NCBI GenBank assembly: GCA_964583765.1
Contig: CAZOWW010000008.1
Location: 1-64,000, forward strand
Direction of reading: 5' to 3'
From: CAZOWW01 sp964583765
GTDB lineage: Bacteria > Actinomycetota > Actinomycetes > Actinomycetales > Kineosporiaceae
Length of the DNA stretch: 64,000 bases
This document shows, in pieces, positions 8,291 through 17,433 of this stretch. The position numbers and the translations under genes were made by a program. The notes under the pieces are model-generated. The model made no database searches, was not told the DNA's origin, and saw only the letters and a list, made by a program, of their open reading frames with translations. The stretch's first letter is position 1, and each line of letters starts with the position of its first letter.

Positions 8291-8335
8291 TGGTAGCGGG
8301 GGCAGGATTTGAACCTGCGACCTCTGGGTTATGAG
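8291..8335 (-). repeat. attL: Attachment site: 45-bp tRNA-fMet 3' fragment (left att of element B)
   Basis: This is an exact copy of 48579-48623, covering the CCA end, acceptor strand, T arm, variable loop and anticodon stem up to the anticodon. The match extends left to 8274 with one mismatch (8290 versus 48578). The copy lacks the tRNA 5' half, so it is not functional. Short exact repeats of a tRNA 3' end at both limits of an integrase-bearing segment are the hallmark of tRNA-targeting integration. Confidence 0.9.
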
Positions 8336-8451
8336 TCATTCGCGCGGCGTCTCAGCCGTTCCGTCCGGGCGCGCTAGCACTGCGTTGACCAGCCATGATG
8401 TCCGGGCGCCGTCTCACCCGTCTCGACCGTGACACCGCGTCCTGCACCGTC

Positions 8452-8473
8452 TTGGCTACACCTCTGGCTACAG
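8452..8473 (+). promoter_or_regulatory. Paired TGGCTACA repeats, candidate integrase arm sites (left)
   Basis: TTGGCTACA (8452) and CTGGCTACAG (8464) form a direct repeat with 12-bp period, 117 bp inside the left att. The same pair, with the same period, lies at 48478-48499 inside the right att. Placement at both internal ends is what attP arm-type sites would give. Function is inferred. Confidence 0.5.
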
Positions 8474-8590
8474 CTCGGCAGGCTTGGAGAGCTGCGGACT
8501 CAGTCGGGCTCGAACCGGACCTCAGCACCAGAGCCGGCCCGCGCCACGTCATGACCCGCCCAGTACCCAACCCGTGGCAGGCTCAACTCC

Positions 8591-8962
8591 GTGACAGCAT
8601 TGAACGAGGTCTACTGGCCCGATGCAGAACTCACAGACGTGCTCGTGGACTACGACACTGTCCGAATCAGCCTCGACTGTGTCGATGGGAGTCCCCGCAT
8701 CATCCTCGCCGAAGGCTATATAGCCCTGTCGTTCCTGCCGTGCTGGGACGAACAGGTCGTGTCCGACTGCAGCGTCTCTGACGATTCGCCACTCCAGCAG
8801 TCGGCACTCGCATCGTTGGCCCAGTCTCCGGCTTTCCGCTTCGACAGCGGATCCCCCGCCCGCAATACACGGAAGTTTCAGACGCTGACTCTCCAGTTCG
8901 CCGACGCATCGAGACTCCTCGTCGTTGCCCATGCGTTTCGGGTCCAGGAAGGGCACGTGTAG
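8591..8962 (+). CDS. Hypothetical protein, 123 residues
   Basis: Starts at GTG 8591 (MTALNEVYWPDAELTDVLVDYD). Alternating hydrophobic strands dominate (VRISLDCVDG, RIILAEGYIALSFL, TLTLQFADASRLLVVAHAF), so an all-beta or alpha/beta fold of immunity-protein type is possible. I do not recognise the family. It is the first gene inside element B, between the att and IS1380. Base composition is normal for the element. Confidence 0.5.
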   Translation: MTALNEVYWPDAELTDVLVDYDTVRISLDCVDGSPRIILAEGYIALSFLPCWDEQVVSDCSVSDDSPLQQSALASLAQSPAFRFDSGSPARNTRKFQTLTLQFADASRLLVVAHAFRVQEGHV

Positions 8963-9187
8963 GCCCAGCGTCTGCGGGGCTCACTATCTCGAGTGACACG
9001 CAGGCCCATGTCTGGCCGAATTGACCTCGATTCGTCAGAGGGGTCTGCTGCCCCCTGATCCGGTTCGTCCGGTTTGATCGTTTGGCTGGTTGGTGGGTTG
9101 TGATCGTCAGGGAGCCCCACGTGTCGCCGTGGTGTGCGCCGGTTCCGGCCGGGGTTCTCTTCCTGTGGTCGTCGGGGTCTGTGCTGT

Positions 9188-10099
9188 TCAGGCAGGTAAC
9201 GGCAGTGCGCTCAGGCGTTGCCAGCAGGTCGTGAATGCCTTCGCCCAGGGCCAGGTGGCGGCGATGGCCAGGGTTCGTCGGCGGGCGTGAGAGGTCAGGG
9301 TTGCTGGGAGGTGCCATAGCCGGTACCGCAGGGTGTCGGGTTCGGCGCGTGCCAGGTCCGGCTCGTCGTACAGGCCCAGCAGCCGGGTCCAGGCATCCAG
9401 GTCGGCGGCGATGTTGGCGGCCAGGACCCATCCGGTGTTCACGGTCCAGGACTGTGAGGGCAGGTTCCGCAGGCCCATGGCCTTGTTCGTGCGGACGCGG
9501 TCTTCCACCCCGGCGTGCAGGCGGTGGACCAGGTCCAGCCACTGGGGGTGACCCGTGCCGGGAACCCCGTGGATCCGGGTGATGTTCGTGGCGACCATCG
9601 CGTACCGCAATCCGGTGCGCTTCTCCCAGGCGGTCAGCTTCTTGGCGTGACGTCGGGAGGGCCGGGTACGACGTACCAGGAGTCGAAGCCCGGGAAGCCA
9701 GGTGTCGCCCCGGGGGTCCAGGCCGGTCAGTTCCGCGACCTGCGCGTCCTTGTCGATCTCCCCATCCGGGGTCAACGACGGCGTCCATGCCTGCTCGGGC
9801 ACCATCGCGATGGCATCCTCGTCGGCCTCGGTGATGGCCCAGCCCACGGTGAACCGCACCGTGCGGGTGGTGGTGTTCAAGCCGTGCAGGTATCTCACCA
9901 GGTCATGGGTGGCCCCGGCTCCGTCGATACGGATCAAGATCTTCCTGCGGAACGCGGCGGGAATCTGGGCGATCGCTGCGCCGAGGACCTGGATGTGGTC
10001 GGCCACGGTGTTGGAACCCGCGTTCCCCTTGCGCAGCAGCATGGCCAAGGACTCGGTGGTGTTCGCGCACCATGCCCCCAACGGATGAAAGCCGAATCC
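9188..10099 (-). pseudogene. IS1380 transposase, C-terminal part
   Basis: The frame read downward from 10099 begins GFGFHPLGAWCANT and continues with AMLLRKGNAGSNTVADH, ILIRIDGAGATH (second catalytic Asp region), GLRYAMVATNI, then the Glu-containing segment RLHAGVEDRVRTNKAMGL. These are characteristic IS1380 DDE blocks. The first catalytic Asp (VVIDADATL) lies in the separated N-terminal part. Alone it has no proper start and cannot be functional. Confidence 0.85.
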
Positions 10100-10180
10100 C
10101 TAACCGTTGACTGAACTACAAGGGCGTCGGCGCAGGTCGGAGGGCTGATCGGGTCTGGGTTCTGGCTAGGGTCCGGGGTC

Positions 10181-11434
10181 GTGATCGGCGATGAGGGTGT
10201 CGAGGAGCGTGACCTGATCACGCTCGTGGTGGGTGACGTGGGGTCGGTCGTCGCGACCGATGTGATGTGGGAGCCGTACCGGCTGCTGGGCCCGGACGGT
10301 GAGGTCTTGGGGTGCGTGTCAGGGTTCCTGCACGAGTTGCAGGCCTCAGGGCGCTCGACGGCGACGGCGCGGTCGTATGCGCTGGATCTGCTGCGCTGGT
10401 TCCGGTTCCTGTGGGCCATCGATGTGCCGTGGGGCCAGGCGACGCGGTGCGAGGCTCGTGATTTCTGCCGGTGGCTGGCGCTGGTGGACAAGCCTCGCCG
10501 GTCCGGGACGGTGACGCGGCCGGCGGGGGTGACGAATCCGGTGACGGGGAAGCGTTCACCGGGCGGCAAGTACGCGCCGGCGACGTTGGCGCACAGCGAG
10601 ACGGTCCTGCGTGCGTTCTACGCCTTCCACCTCGAGGCCGGGACTGGTCCGATCGTGAACCCGTTCCCGCTGGTCCGGGAGCGGGCCGGGGGCCGGGCAC
10701 ACGCCCATCACAACCCGATGGAACCGTTCGGGAATGAACGTTCGGGCCGTTACCGGCCTCGGCTGGCGCAGCGGGTGCCGCGACGGATCCCGGATGAGCG
10801 GTTCAACCAGCTCTTCGCCCAGTTGCGGTCGGATCGGGACCGGGCTCTGGTCGCGTTCTGGGTCTCGACCGGGGCCCGGGCCGCGGAGCTGCTCGGCGCC
10901 CGGGGTGGGGATGTCGACCCCGGACAGCAGCTGATCACGGTGGTGCGCAAGGGGTCCCGGGCGGTGCAGGTGTTGCCGGCCAGCATGGATGCCTTCGTCT
11001 GGCTGCGGCTCTATCAGTGTTCGCTGGGGTCGACGGTGCCGGCCGGAGCGGACGACCCGCTGTGGTGGACCAGCCGCGGGGTGCCTCGCCCGTTGACGTA
11101 TCACGCGGCCCGGGCGATGTTCGCCCGGGCCAACCAGGCGCTGGGGGCGAACTGGTCGTTGCACGATCTTCGTCATACGGCCGCCTACCGGATGGCGCGC
11201 GATCCGCTGCTGCCGTTGTGTGACGTGCAGTGGGTCCTGGGCCATGCCCACCTGTCCACCACCCAGCTGTACTTGACCCCGGCGCCCAACGAGGTGATCG
11301 CCGAGGTGCTGGCCCACCAGCGTCGGCTGGTTGACGAGGCGCAATCGCGGCGGCAGTCGCCATCCGACGTCCCGGGCGGCGGGCAGTACCGGCCGGAGTC
11401 CCTGAAGACGTTGTTCGACAGGGGATCACGATGA
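10181..11434 (+). CDS. tnpA: Tyrosine recombinase, TnpA-like
   Basis: A 417-residue protein from GTG 10181. The N-terminal SAM-like domain (about 40-170) carries GRSTATARSYALDLLRWFRF, typical of phage-integrase core-binding domains. The catalytic domain has STGARAAELL (Arg), LHDLRHTAAYRM (HxxR), VLGHAHLSTTQLYL (His and nucleophile Tyr). Length and partnership fit TnpA of Tn554-type transposons (361 residues in Tn554). It overlaps tnpB by four bases (ATGA), so the two are translated together and probably act as a complex. Confidence 0.85.
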   Translation: MIGDEGVEERDLITLVVGDVGSVVATDVMWEPYRLLGPDGEVLGCVSGFLHELQASGRSTATARSYALDLLRWFRFLWAIDVPWGQATRCEARDFCRWLALVDKPRRSGTVTRPAGVTNPVTGKRSPGGKYAPATLAHSETVLRAFYAFHLEAGTGPIVNPFPLVRERAGGRAHAHHNPMEPFGNERSGRYRPRLAQRVPRRIPDERFNQLFAQLRSDRDRALVAFWVSTGARAAELLGARGGDVDPGQQLITVVRKGSRAVQVLPASMDAFVWLRLYQCSLGSTVPAGADDPLWWTSRGVPRPLTYHAARAMFARANQALGANWSLHDLRHTAAYRMARDPLLPLCDVQWVLGHAHLSTTQLYLTPAPNEVIAEVLAHQRRLVDEAQSRRQSPSDVPGGGQYRPESLKTLFDRGSR

Positions 11435-13899
11435 TCCTGACCCAGCTGCGGGCCGCGGCACCGGTACGGGTCGAGTCCGTTCCCCGTGCGGTCTGCGGGC
11501 CTGACATGCAGCAACTACACCTCCGTTACCCGCCTCGGGCGGTCCCGGCCCTGTGGCCAGGAACCTGCGTGGGCGCGGAGGAGTTGCTGGGACGGCTGCT
11601 GGCCCCGCCGTTCACCACCGAGGCGACCTCGTTCTCGCGCAGGCGTCGCGGGCTGATCTCGGTGATCGACTGGCTGGCTCGTCAACCAGGCGAGACATGG
11701 CAGGAACGCTGGATCGCCAGTGGCGCCGAAGCCCTCGGCAACGCCGAGTGGTGGAAGCCGTGGCTGGAACGGTTGCAGTCCGGCAGCCAGCGGTCCGGCA
11801 CCTCGGTGTCGGTGACCAGCAACCTGCGGGTGGCTCTGCTCCTACTGGTCTGCGCCGACGCGATCCGTCCCAGCCTGAACTGGCTGCTGACGCCCCGTTC
11901 CCCGCAGCCGTTGGCCGCAGACATGGCCCGGGCCCGTGACCCGCAGGGGTTCGCCGAACTGTCCGCACGCTGCCAGGCATCCTCGGCGGGCCGGACGATG
12001 AAGAACGTGGCACTGCGACGGGCAGCGGTCATCCTGGCGGCCAAGGGCGGCACGATCGGTGACATCGTCGTCGGCGACTGCCTGGAACTGGGCGCGCTGC
12101 TGGACCAGGACTCCCGCCGCAAGAACAAGGGCCTGGGCTTTTACGGGGTCCTGGCGCAGATGGGTGTCTTCGGACCCGAGGCCCCCTCCACCTTGCGGGC
12201 CTTCGCCACCTCCGGCCAACTCAGCCCCGCCCAGATGCTGGACCGGTACGGCATCGTCTGCGACGAGGTCCGCGGCCTGCTGCACGAGTACCTGCTCGAA
12301 CGGGCCCCGGCGCTGGACCACACCACGCTGCGGAACCTGGCCTTCACCTTGGGCCGGCTGTTCTGGCGGGACCTGGAACTGCACCATCCCGGGATCAACT
12401 CCCTCCACCTGGCCCCCGAGGTGGCCGCGGCCTGGAAGCAGCGGGTCCTGGTGAACACCACCCGAACCACCACGGCCGACGGAACCGTCGTGCAGGCCCA
12501 GCGGCTTCGCGCCGACGGGCGCGCGCAACTGGGCCAGGTCCGGGCCTTCTACCTGGACATCGCCCAGTGGGCGATGGAGGAACCCGCACGCTGGGGTCCC
12601 TGGGCAGCGCCGTCCCCGGTCCGGCGTGAGGACCTGTCCCGGGTCAAGGAGCGAGGCCGGCGCAAGTCGCGCATGGACGCGCGAACCCGAGAACGCCTCC
12701 CGGTGCTGCCGGCCCTGATCGCCCACGTCCAGGCTCAGGCGAAGGCAGCCGCGGAACGGCTCACCACCGCCCGAGCCACGCCCCCCGGCGGACAGTTCCG
12801 CCATCACGACGAGGTGCTCCATCGCGCCCCGGACCGGGGTACGCCCACCGCCCGGATCTGGACCGAGGACCCGGCCACCGGCATACGACGGGACCTGTCC
12901 GGGGAGGAGGACCGGGCGTTCTGGACCTGGGCGAGCATCGAGACACTGCGCCACACCGGGATCCGCATCGAGGAACTCACCGAGCTCAGTCACCACAGCC
13001 TGGTCCAGTACACCCCGCCGACCGGCACCGAGGTGATCCCGCTGCTGCAGATCGCCCCGTCCAAGACCGACGTCGAACGGCTGCTGGTCGTCAGCCCCGA
13101 ACTCGCCGACGTCCTGGCCGCCGTCATCCACCGCATCCGCCGACCCAGCTCGGCGGTGCCCTCGGTGGCCTCCTACGACCCCCATGAACGCGTCTGGAAC
13201 CCGCCCATGCCGCTGCTGTTCCAACGCCAGTTCGGGCTGGGCAACCGTGCGATCCCGGCCGGCACCCTACGAGACTGGATCTGCCAGGCAGCGTCGGAGT
13301 CAACCACGACCGATACCACCTTGACCGACACCGGGGGCCGACCGTTGCGGTTCACCCCGCACGACTTCCGCAGGTTGTTCATCACCGACGCCGTGCTGCA
13401 CGGCATGCCCCCGCACATCGCGCAACTCGTCGCCGGGCACCGCGACATCAACACCACCATGGGCTATAAAGCGGTCTACCCCGAAGAAGCGATCAACGGG
13501 CACCGAGCCTTCATCGCCCGACGCCGTGCCCTTCGCCCCAGCGAGGAATACCGCACCCCCACCGACGCCGAATGGCAAGAGTTCCTCGGCCACTTCGAGC
13601 ACCGCAAAGTCGCCCTGGGCACCTGCGGCCGCTCCTACGCCACCAGCTGCATCCACGAACACTCCTGCCTACGGTGCCCTCTGCTGCGCCCCGACCCCAA
13701 CCAGCGACAACGTCTCCTCGACGTCCGCGACAACCTCATCGCCCGCATCGCCGAAGCCCGCCACGAAGGATGGCTCGGCGAGGTCGAGGGCCTGCAGATC
13801 AGCCTCGCCGCCGCCCGCAGCAAACTCACCCAGCTGGACCAGATCGCTACGCAGCCACCCCATGCCCCCACCACGACGGCACCGACCTGCCCCCGTTGA
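11431..13899 (+). CDS. tnpB: Large tyrosine recombinase, TnpB-like
   Basis: An 822-residue protein, larger than Tn554 TnpB (630). A long N-terminal region (1-400) of unknown fold precedes the recombinase domain with TGIRIEELTEL (Arg), FTPHDFRRLFITD (HxxR), LVAGHRDINTTMGYKAVYP (His, Tyr). The C-terminal Cys-rich tail (GTCGRSYATSCIHEHSCLRC) is a conserved feature of this TnpB group and may bind zinc. The stop is 16 bp inside the right end of the element. Confidence 0.85.
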   Translation: MILTQLRAAAPVRVESVPRAVCGPDMQQLHLRYPPRAVPALWPGTCVGAEELLGRLLAPPFTTEATSFSRRRRGLISVIDWLARQPGETWQERWIASGAEALGNAEWWKPWLERLQSGSQRSGTSVSVTSNLRVALLLLVCADAIRPSLNWLLTPRSPQPLAADMARARDPQGFAELSARCQASSAGRTMKNVALRRAAVILAAKGGTIGDIVVGDCLELGALLDQDSRRKNKGLGFYGVLAQMGVFGPEAPSTLRAFATSGQLSPAQMLDRYGIVCDEVRGLLHEYLLERAPALDHTTLRNLAFTLGRLFWRDLELHHPGINSLHLAPEVAAAWKQRVLVNTTRTTTADGTVVQAQRLRADGRAQLGQVRAFYLDIAQWAMEEPARWGPWAAPSPVRREDLSRVKERGRRKSRMDARTRERLPVLPALIAHVQAQAKAAAERLTTARATPPGGQFRHHDEVLHRAPDRGTPTARIWTEDPATGIRRDLSGEEDRAFWTWASIETLRHTGIRIEELTELSHHSLVQYTPPTGTEVIPLLQIAPSKTDVERLLVVSPELADVLAAVIHRIRRPSSAVPSVASYDPHERVWNPPMPLLFQRQFGLGNRAIPAGTLRDWICQAASESTTTDTTLTDTGGRPLRFTPHDFRRLFITDAVLHGMPPHIAQLVAGHRDINTTMGYKAVYPEEAINGHRAFIARRRALRPSEEYRTPTDAEWQEFLGHFEHRKVALGTCGRSYATSCIHEHSCLRCPLLRPDPNQRQRLLDVRDNLIARIAEARHEGWLGEVEGLQISLAAARSKLTQLDQIATQPPHAPTTTAPTCPR

Positions 13900-13915
13900 T
13901 CATCTCGAAGTTCAG

Positions 13916-14434
13916 AGAATTCTTCCAGGTCGATGCAGCGCCTTGTTTCGCCGAGTGCGCGGTGATCAACGTGGCGTCGGCGTCGATGACGACCCATCCG
14001 GACAGGACCTTCCCGGCCGCACTGACCCACGGGAAACCCTCGGGCCGCTTGGCCAGTAGGGCCCACACGTGAGCCCGGACTCTGGCCCGCACCTTCGCGA
14101 TCTTGGCCCGGACTCGCTCGTCCATGTCCAGACCGCGACGCACTGTGGAGTCCGAGGGAGGTGAACCGAACACCGGGCCCTGGTGCCCCAGCAGGAGTTC
14201 GACGTCCGACATGCACGTGCCGCCCACCGCGATGACGACCGCGGTGCAGACCAGGACCAGGCCCCGGTCCCACCAGGTGGAGGTCTTGCCCTGGGGGAAG
14301 GCGCTGGCCAGCGCCGTGGTCAGCCCGACCCGGTCCGCACACCGACGCAGCAATACCACCCCGCCATGCCCGACCAGGGTCTTCTTCGTCGTCGTGACCG
14401 ACAGGCGCTCGTCCCAACGCGTACGCTTGCTCAC
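13916..14434 (-). pseudogene. IS1380 transposase, N-terminal part
   Basis: From GTG 14434 (MSKRTRWDERLSV) the frame reads LTTALASAFPQGK, VVIAVGGTCMSDVELL, SDSTVRRGLD and VVIDADATLITAHSAKQG, the N-terminal IS1380 blocks including the first catalytic Asp. After TWKNS at 13916 it runs into the recombinase element and ends in unrelated sequence. A GTGAGC start follows a long inverted repeat. Confidence 0.85.
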
Positions 14435-14436
14435 CA

Positions 14437-14507
14437 GAAAGGTGCACCCCGATCCCCGACATTACGGTCCTAGACACCCGTATCGTCCCAGGTCAGGTGC
14501 ACCTTTC
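14437..14507. promoter_or_regulatory. 12-bp inverted repeat upstream of the IS1380 transposase
   Basis: GAAAGGTGCACC at 14437-14448 is exactly complementary to 14496-14507. It lies in the transposase leader, where it could sequester the start region of read-through transcripts, a common IS self-limitation device. Inference from position. Confidence 0.4.
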
Positions 14508-14563
14508 GCGCGCCACCGTCCTCACGCCCCTGAATACCCGAGGTTGACCCCTCTGAGATCAAG

Positions 14564-14624
14564 GCGCCCGCTCCGCGGGCGCACCGCCGGGCGTACCCGG
14601 CGGGCTTGCGGCGCCTCCGGCGCC
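14564..14624. terminator. Run of three short GC hairpins outside the IS1380 end
   Basis: Three perfect stems follow each other: 14564-14571 with 14575-14582, 14586-14591 with 14596-14601, and 14610-14615 with 14619-14624. They lie between the IS end and the minus-strand gene that ends at 14671. They could act as a terminator cluster, though no U-tract is present. Confidence 0.4.
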
Positions 14625-14670
14625 GGTCCCGCCGGCCGCCCGATTTGACGAGCCGCAGCAGGTTGCCTGG

Positions 14671-14904
14671 CTACCAACCCATGTCAGCTGCCACCTGTGC
14701 CTGAGCGAAGGCAATGTCCTCCGCTGTGGCAGTGACGGCGTGAGTCTGAGCCTCCAGGCACGTGAGCAAGTCGGCTAGGGCCTGCTTCTGCGCTGGATGG
14801 CTGATGGGGACCGCATTGAGATCGACGCTCATGAGCCAGTCGAACAGGACGATCACGTCGGCAGTCCAGAGCTCAAAGCTCTCCGTGAGCACATCGGGGT
14901 TCAC
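14671..14904 (-). CDS. Hypothetical protein, 77 residues
   Basis: Starts at GTG 14904 (MNPDVLTESFELWTADVIVLFDWLMSVD). Predicted to be mostly helical: hydrophobic heptads from 8 to 30 and an Ala/Gln-rich helix in the C-terminal half (QKQALADLLTCLEAQTHAV, IAFAQAQVAADMGW). No known motif. Codon use is less GC-biased than the conjugation genes, as in the island to its right. Confidence 0.5.
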   Translation of the reverse strand: MNPDVLTESFELWTADVIVLFDWLMSVDLNAVPISHPAQKQALADLLTCLEAQTHAVTATAEDIAFAQAQVAADMGW

Positions 14905-15233
14905 CCCACCAGGCTGCCACGAGACGGACGTCTAGATCGCCCTGCCTCCGTTCGGTCCGCGCGGGGCTGATCGTGTGATTGGGGGAGCGTGACGCGCGAG
15001 GCCGTCGCGCCCTGGGTGCCGGGACTCACCTTTCGGGTACCACGCCCGGTCTCCCCAGCAACCCCCGATCACCCGGGCGCCGTGGTGCTGGGACGCGCTC
15101 CGCGCCTGTGGGTTGCCGGCTTTGGGTGTTGGGGGGTTGCCGGCGAGCCTCGCCGGGCGAGGTACCCCGGGGCCGACGTAGGAGGCAGCAAGCGGCCCCC
15201 AACGTCATCCCAACCAAACCCCCGGGGGCCACC
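14905..15233. other. Intergenic region, no gene supported
   Basis: About 330 bp between divergent small genes. It contains G+C-rich inverted repeats but no coding-like frame. It may hold two divergent promoters; I see no clear -10/-35 pair. Confidence 0.35.
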
Positions 15234-15401
15234 ATGACCCGTACCCCGATCTCCCGCCAGCTCCTCATCCGACTGCGCGACACCCAAGGCCACTTCGTCA
15301 ACGTCCGCGCCACCCTGGCCGAGATGGCCCGGTACCAGCATCCCCGACCTCGACGCCGCAAGCTGGTCCCCACCGGCGGCGAGCAACTCGTCCTGTTCTG
15401 A
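15234..15401 (+). CDS. Small basic hypothetical protein, 55 residues
   Basis: Starts at ATG 15234 (MTRTPISRQLLIRLRDTQGHF). It is Arg-rich and ends in LVPTGGEQLVLF. No strong ribosome-binding site is seen. A short basic protein like this may bind nucleic acid, but there is no recognisable domain. The following 300 bases (15402-15709) contain no gene I can support. Confidence 0.4.
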   Translation: MTRTPISRQLLIRLRDTQGHFVNVRATLAEMARYQHPRPRRRKLVPTGGEQLVLF

Positions 15402-15709
15402 CGCTTCCAGCTCGGGACACGTTTCGGACAGGAAACGCTCGTGAGGGACCTTGGACGACGCGAGCCGTGGCGCAGCTCCGACAGGCATATCCGCCGGCCC
15501 CACGCGGTGTCCACCGTCAACGGCCAGGATCGCTCGCGAATCGGATAATTCGGGACCTCGGCGGCCCTCGCGATGCCCTGACCACTCGTCCGAGCGCGAA
15601 GACAGGCGCCCCCACAAGGTGTCGGTCAAGACATACACCCCCATGCGCGCCATCATGGCATGTACGCCGCATCTGCCAGCTGAAGTGATCCGATAGCGTG
15701 AGGAGAGCC

Positions 15710-16711
15710 ATGGTGGCAAAGCTCCTTGTTACCCGGAAACGTGACATTGACCCATCGATCCTCATAGGCACACTTACGGTGATTCTCGCGATCATCGGCT
15801 TAGGACTGATAATGATCGCCGGCATAGACGCCGGACTACAGAGACGGGGCGCATCTAACCAAGTCGATCAGATCATGGCGAAGCTCGATTGCAGACAAGG
15901 TTCAGTGAGCTTCACCGAACCAACCAAGCTGCACGAGGGAAGACCGTTTGCCCTCTACGTGAATGCCACATACACGAATACATCTCGGAATGATGTGAAC
16001 ACTCGTGTCGAAGGCGTGAAAATATGCTCCCGATTGATCGCAAGACTTGAGGGAGATGACTACGCCTACTCGCTCGACGAGGCGTACGACGCAACGCAAC
16101 TACTGCCCAGCGAAGGCACAGTTGAATGGCACTGGACCGTCACACCGAAAGGTTACGGAGATCTGAGCCCATTAACCCTGGTGCTATACACGGCGGAATC
16201 CCAGGACGCCTCACCGATCCGCATAGGGAACTGCGTCGTAGTGCCAACATCTAATGTTACTCGCGACCCCATCTATGATGCGGCTTCTATGATCAAGTCA
16301 TTTGAGAACAAATTCGGCTTTGACTCACCGTGGCTGTATGCGGTGGTCGCGGCCGGGCTAGGGGCCCTCGGCCGACCAGCATACCGACTCACTATTCGAT
16401 TGCGGCGGGAACAGGTGCAGCGCCGCCGCAGGACTCTTCGCATCGAAGCTACAGAGAAACTTCGACAGCGAAAGGCCGAGCAAGCAAAGCTTCGGGAGCG
16501 ACTGAGACGGGAAGAAGAAGCGATCGCCGAGCGGTTGAGACAGGAAGAAGAAGCCATCGCGGCGAAGATCAGACTTGAAGACCGCATCCGACAGCTATCG
16601 GATCCCATCTTTCAACCACCACGGACTCCCGAGGATGCCGAGGAGTTGCGTCGACTCTGGCATGGAATGCAGGGGGATTTCCAATTCGATCCTGACGCGG
16701 AGTGGAGCTAG
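15710..16711 (+). CDS. Two-helix membrane protein with cytoplasmic coiled coil
   Basis: About 333 residues from ATG 15710 (AGGAGA just upstream; GTG 15713 is an alternative). A first membrane helix (ILIGTLTVILAIIGLGLIMI) is followed by a domain of about 165 residues, strand-rich with EWHWTVTPKGYG and two Cys. A second helix (WLYAVVAAGLGALG) follows. The C-terminal 100 residues are a charged coiled coil with repeats of the type LRREEEAIAERLRQEEEAIA. Topology would place the middle domain outside the cell. GC content is markedly lower than that of the conjugation genes. The family is not recognised. It is the first gene of the 15.7-19.1 kb island. Confidence 0.65.
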   Translation: MVAKLLVTRKRDIDPSILIGTLTVILAIIGLGLIMIAGIDAGLQRRGASNQVDQIMAKLDCRQGSVSFTEPTKLHEGRPFALYVNATYTNTSRNDVNTRVEGVKICSRLIARLEGDDYAYSLDEAYDATQLLPSEGTVEWHWTVTPKGYGDLSPLTLVLYTAESQDASPIRIGNCVVVPTSNVTRDPIYDAASMIKSFENKFGFDSPWLYAVVAAGLGALGRPAYRLTIRLRREQVQRRRRTLRIEATEKLRQRKAEQAKLRERLRREEEAIAERLRQEEEAIAAKIRLEDRIRQLSDPIFQPPRTPEDAEELRRLWHGMQGDFQFDPDAEWS

Positions 16712-16712
16712 A

Positions 16713-17039
16713 TTACAAGTGGGCCTCAAATGAACCCTGCGAAGACACGCCAGACGACCCGTTTACACATTCAGGCAGAGTAAGGCCTCCATCACTGGGC
16801 ATCATTCGATCCTCGCAGTCGAGGATATATGAGTACATGTCCCTATCGGTACGCACATCCCTTGCGCATAGATGAGGCCAGCCTTCATCTTCAAGGATCA
16901 ACTTTCGCGCGGTCGCATAGACCTCAGATGGGGAGTCTCCCTCAAGGCTAGCGTCTAGAGCATGAATGACTCGGTATCTAGCCTCATCTCAGAACTCATT
17001 CGTCCACAAACTAACACCCACAGCCTCCTTCGTTTCCAT
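16713..17039 (-). pseudogene. Possible decayed minus-strand gene with in-frame stop
   Basis: From an ATG at 17039 the minus strand reads METKEAVGVSLWTNEF, then a TGA stop. The same frame continues as DEARYRVIHALDASLEGDSP, SEVYATARKLILEDEGWPHL and on to a stop at 16713. The translation looks protein-like and the stretch has no other explanation. It could equally be non-coding. The rest of the gap to 17433 shows no gene. Confidence 0.3.
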
Positions 17040-17433
17040 CTCCTCGAGTCGCTTGCGCCGTCGATGGAGCATCGTTTCTCCAATCTAGATTCTCGCTCCA
17101 ATATCCCCAGGCCCACATCTCACTACCGGGGGAACACCCACCGAGAGTCAACCTTTCAACTATACAGGGGTCCCGACGTGCTTCGACGCGCGCCGGGATG
17201 GTCTTTGCAGAGAAAGGCGGACATAGATCCCAAACGTGAGTAGACTGAGCAACGGACCTTCCCAAGAGCCGCGGCCGTTCGTCCAGAACGGGAGTCTTCA
17301 GGATGCAGTCCGCCGCCTTCACATGCCGCGCTGAGGTATACCTGGACCTTCACGTGACACAGCCATCACCTCGATCGAGGTCGAATCGCGGGCGCCAGAC
17401 CACTCCGTCCGGGTGGAAGGAGAGGCTTCACCC

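Larger units (their letters stand above)
10100..13915 (+). mobile_element. Two-recombinase transposable element (Tn554-like tnpA-tnpB pair)
   Basis: This segment interrupts the IS1380 transposase. Joining 10099 to 13916 restores the reading frame as TWKNS-GFGFHP, matching the IS1380 family at this point, so the insert is 3,816 bp with no evident target duplication. Near its ends are imperfect inverted repeats (CTGAACTACAAG at 10111; complement of CTGAACTTCGAG at 13904-13915) and GCAGGTCGG at 10132, with its complement at 13882. It holds only two overlapping tyrosine recombinases; the small third protein TnpC of Tn554 is missing. Confidence 0.8.
9035..14556 (-). mobile_element. IS1380-family insertion sequence, interrupted
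   Basis: The ends carry an 11-bp inverted repeat (TCAGAGGGGTC at 9035-9045, complement at 14546-14556). Between them are the two halves of one IS1380 transposase on the minus strand, split by a 3.8-kb recombinase element at 10100-13915. Four-base target duplications were not found next to these repeats, so the exact ends are provisional. Confidence 0.7.

Noticed and set aside
8291..8335. A second tRNA-Met gene
   Set aside because: Only the 3' 45 bases are present; sequence beyond the anticodon does not form a D arm or acceptor strand.
8549..8956. Minus-strand frame opposite the 8591 gene
   Set aside because: The plus-strand frame has a better start and strand-like hydrophobic pattern; the minus frame is a shadow.
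15451..15696. Small frames between 15402 and 15709
   Set aside because: No ribosome-binding sites, Arg/Pro-rich translations and mutual overlap.
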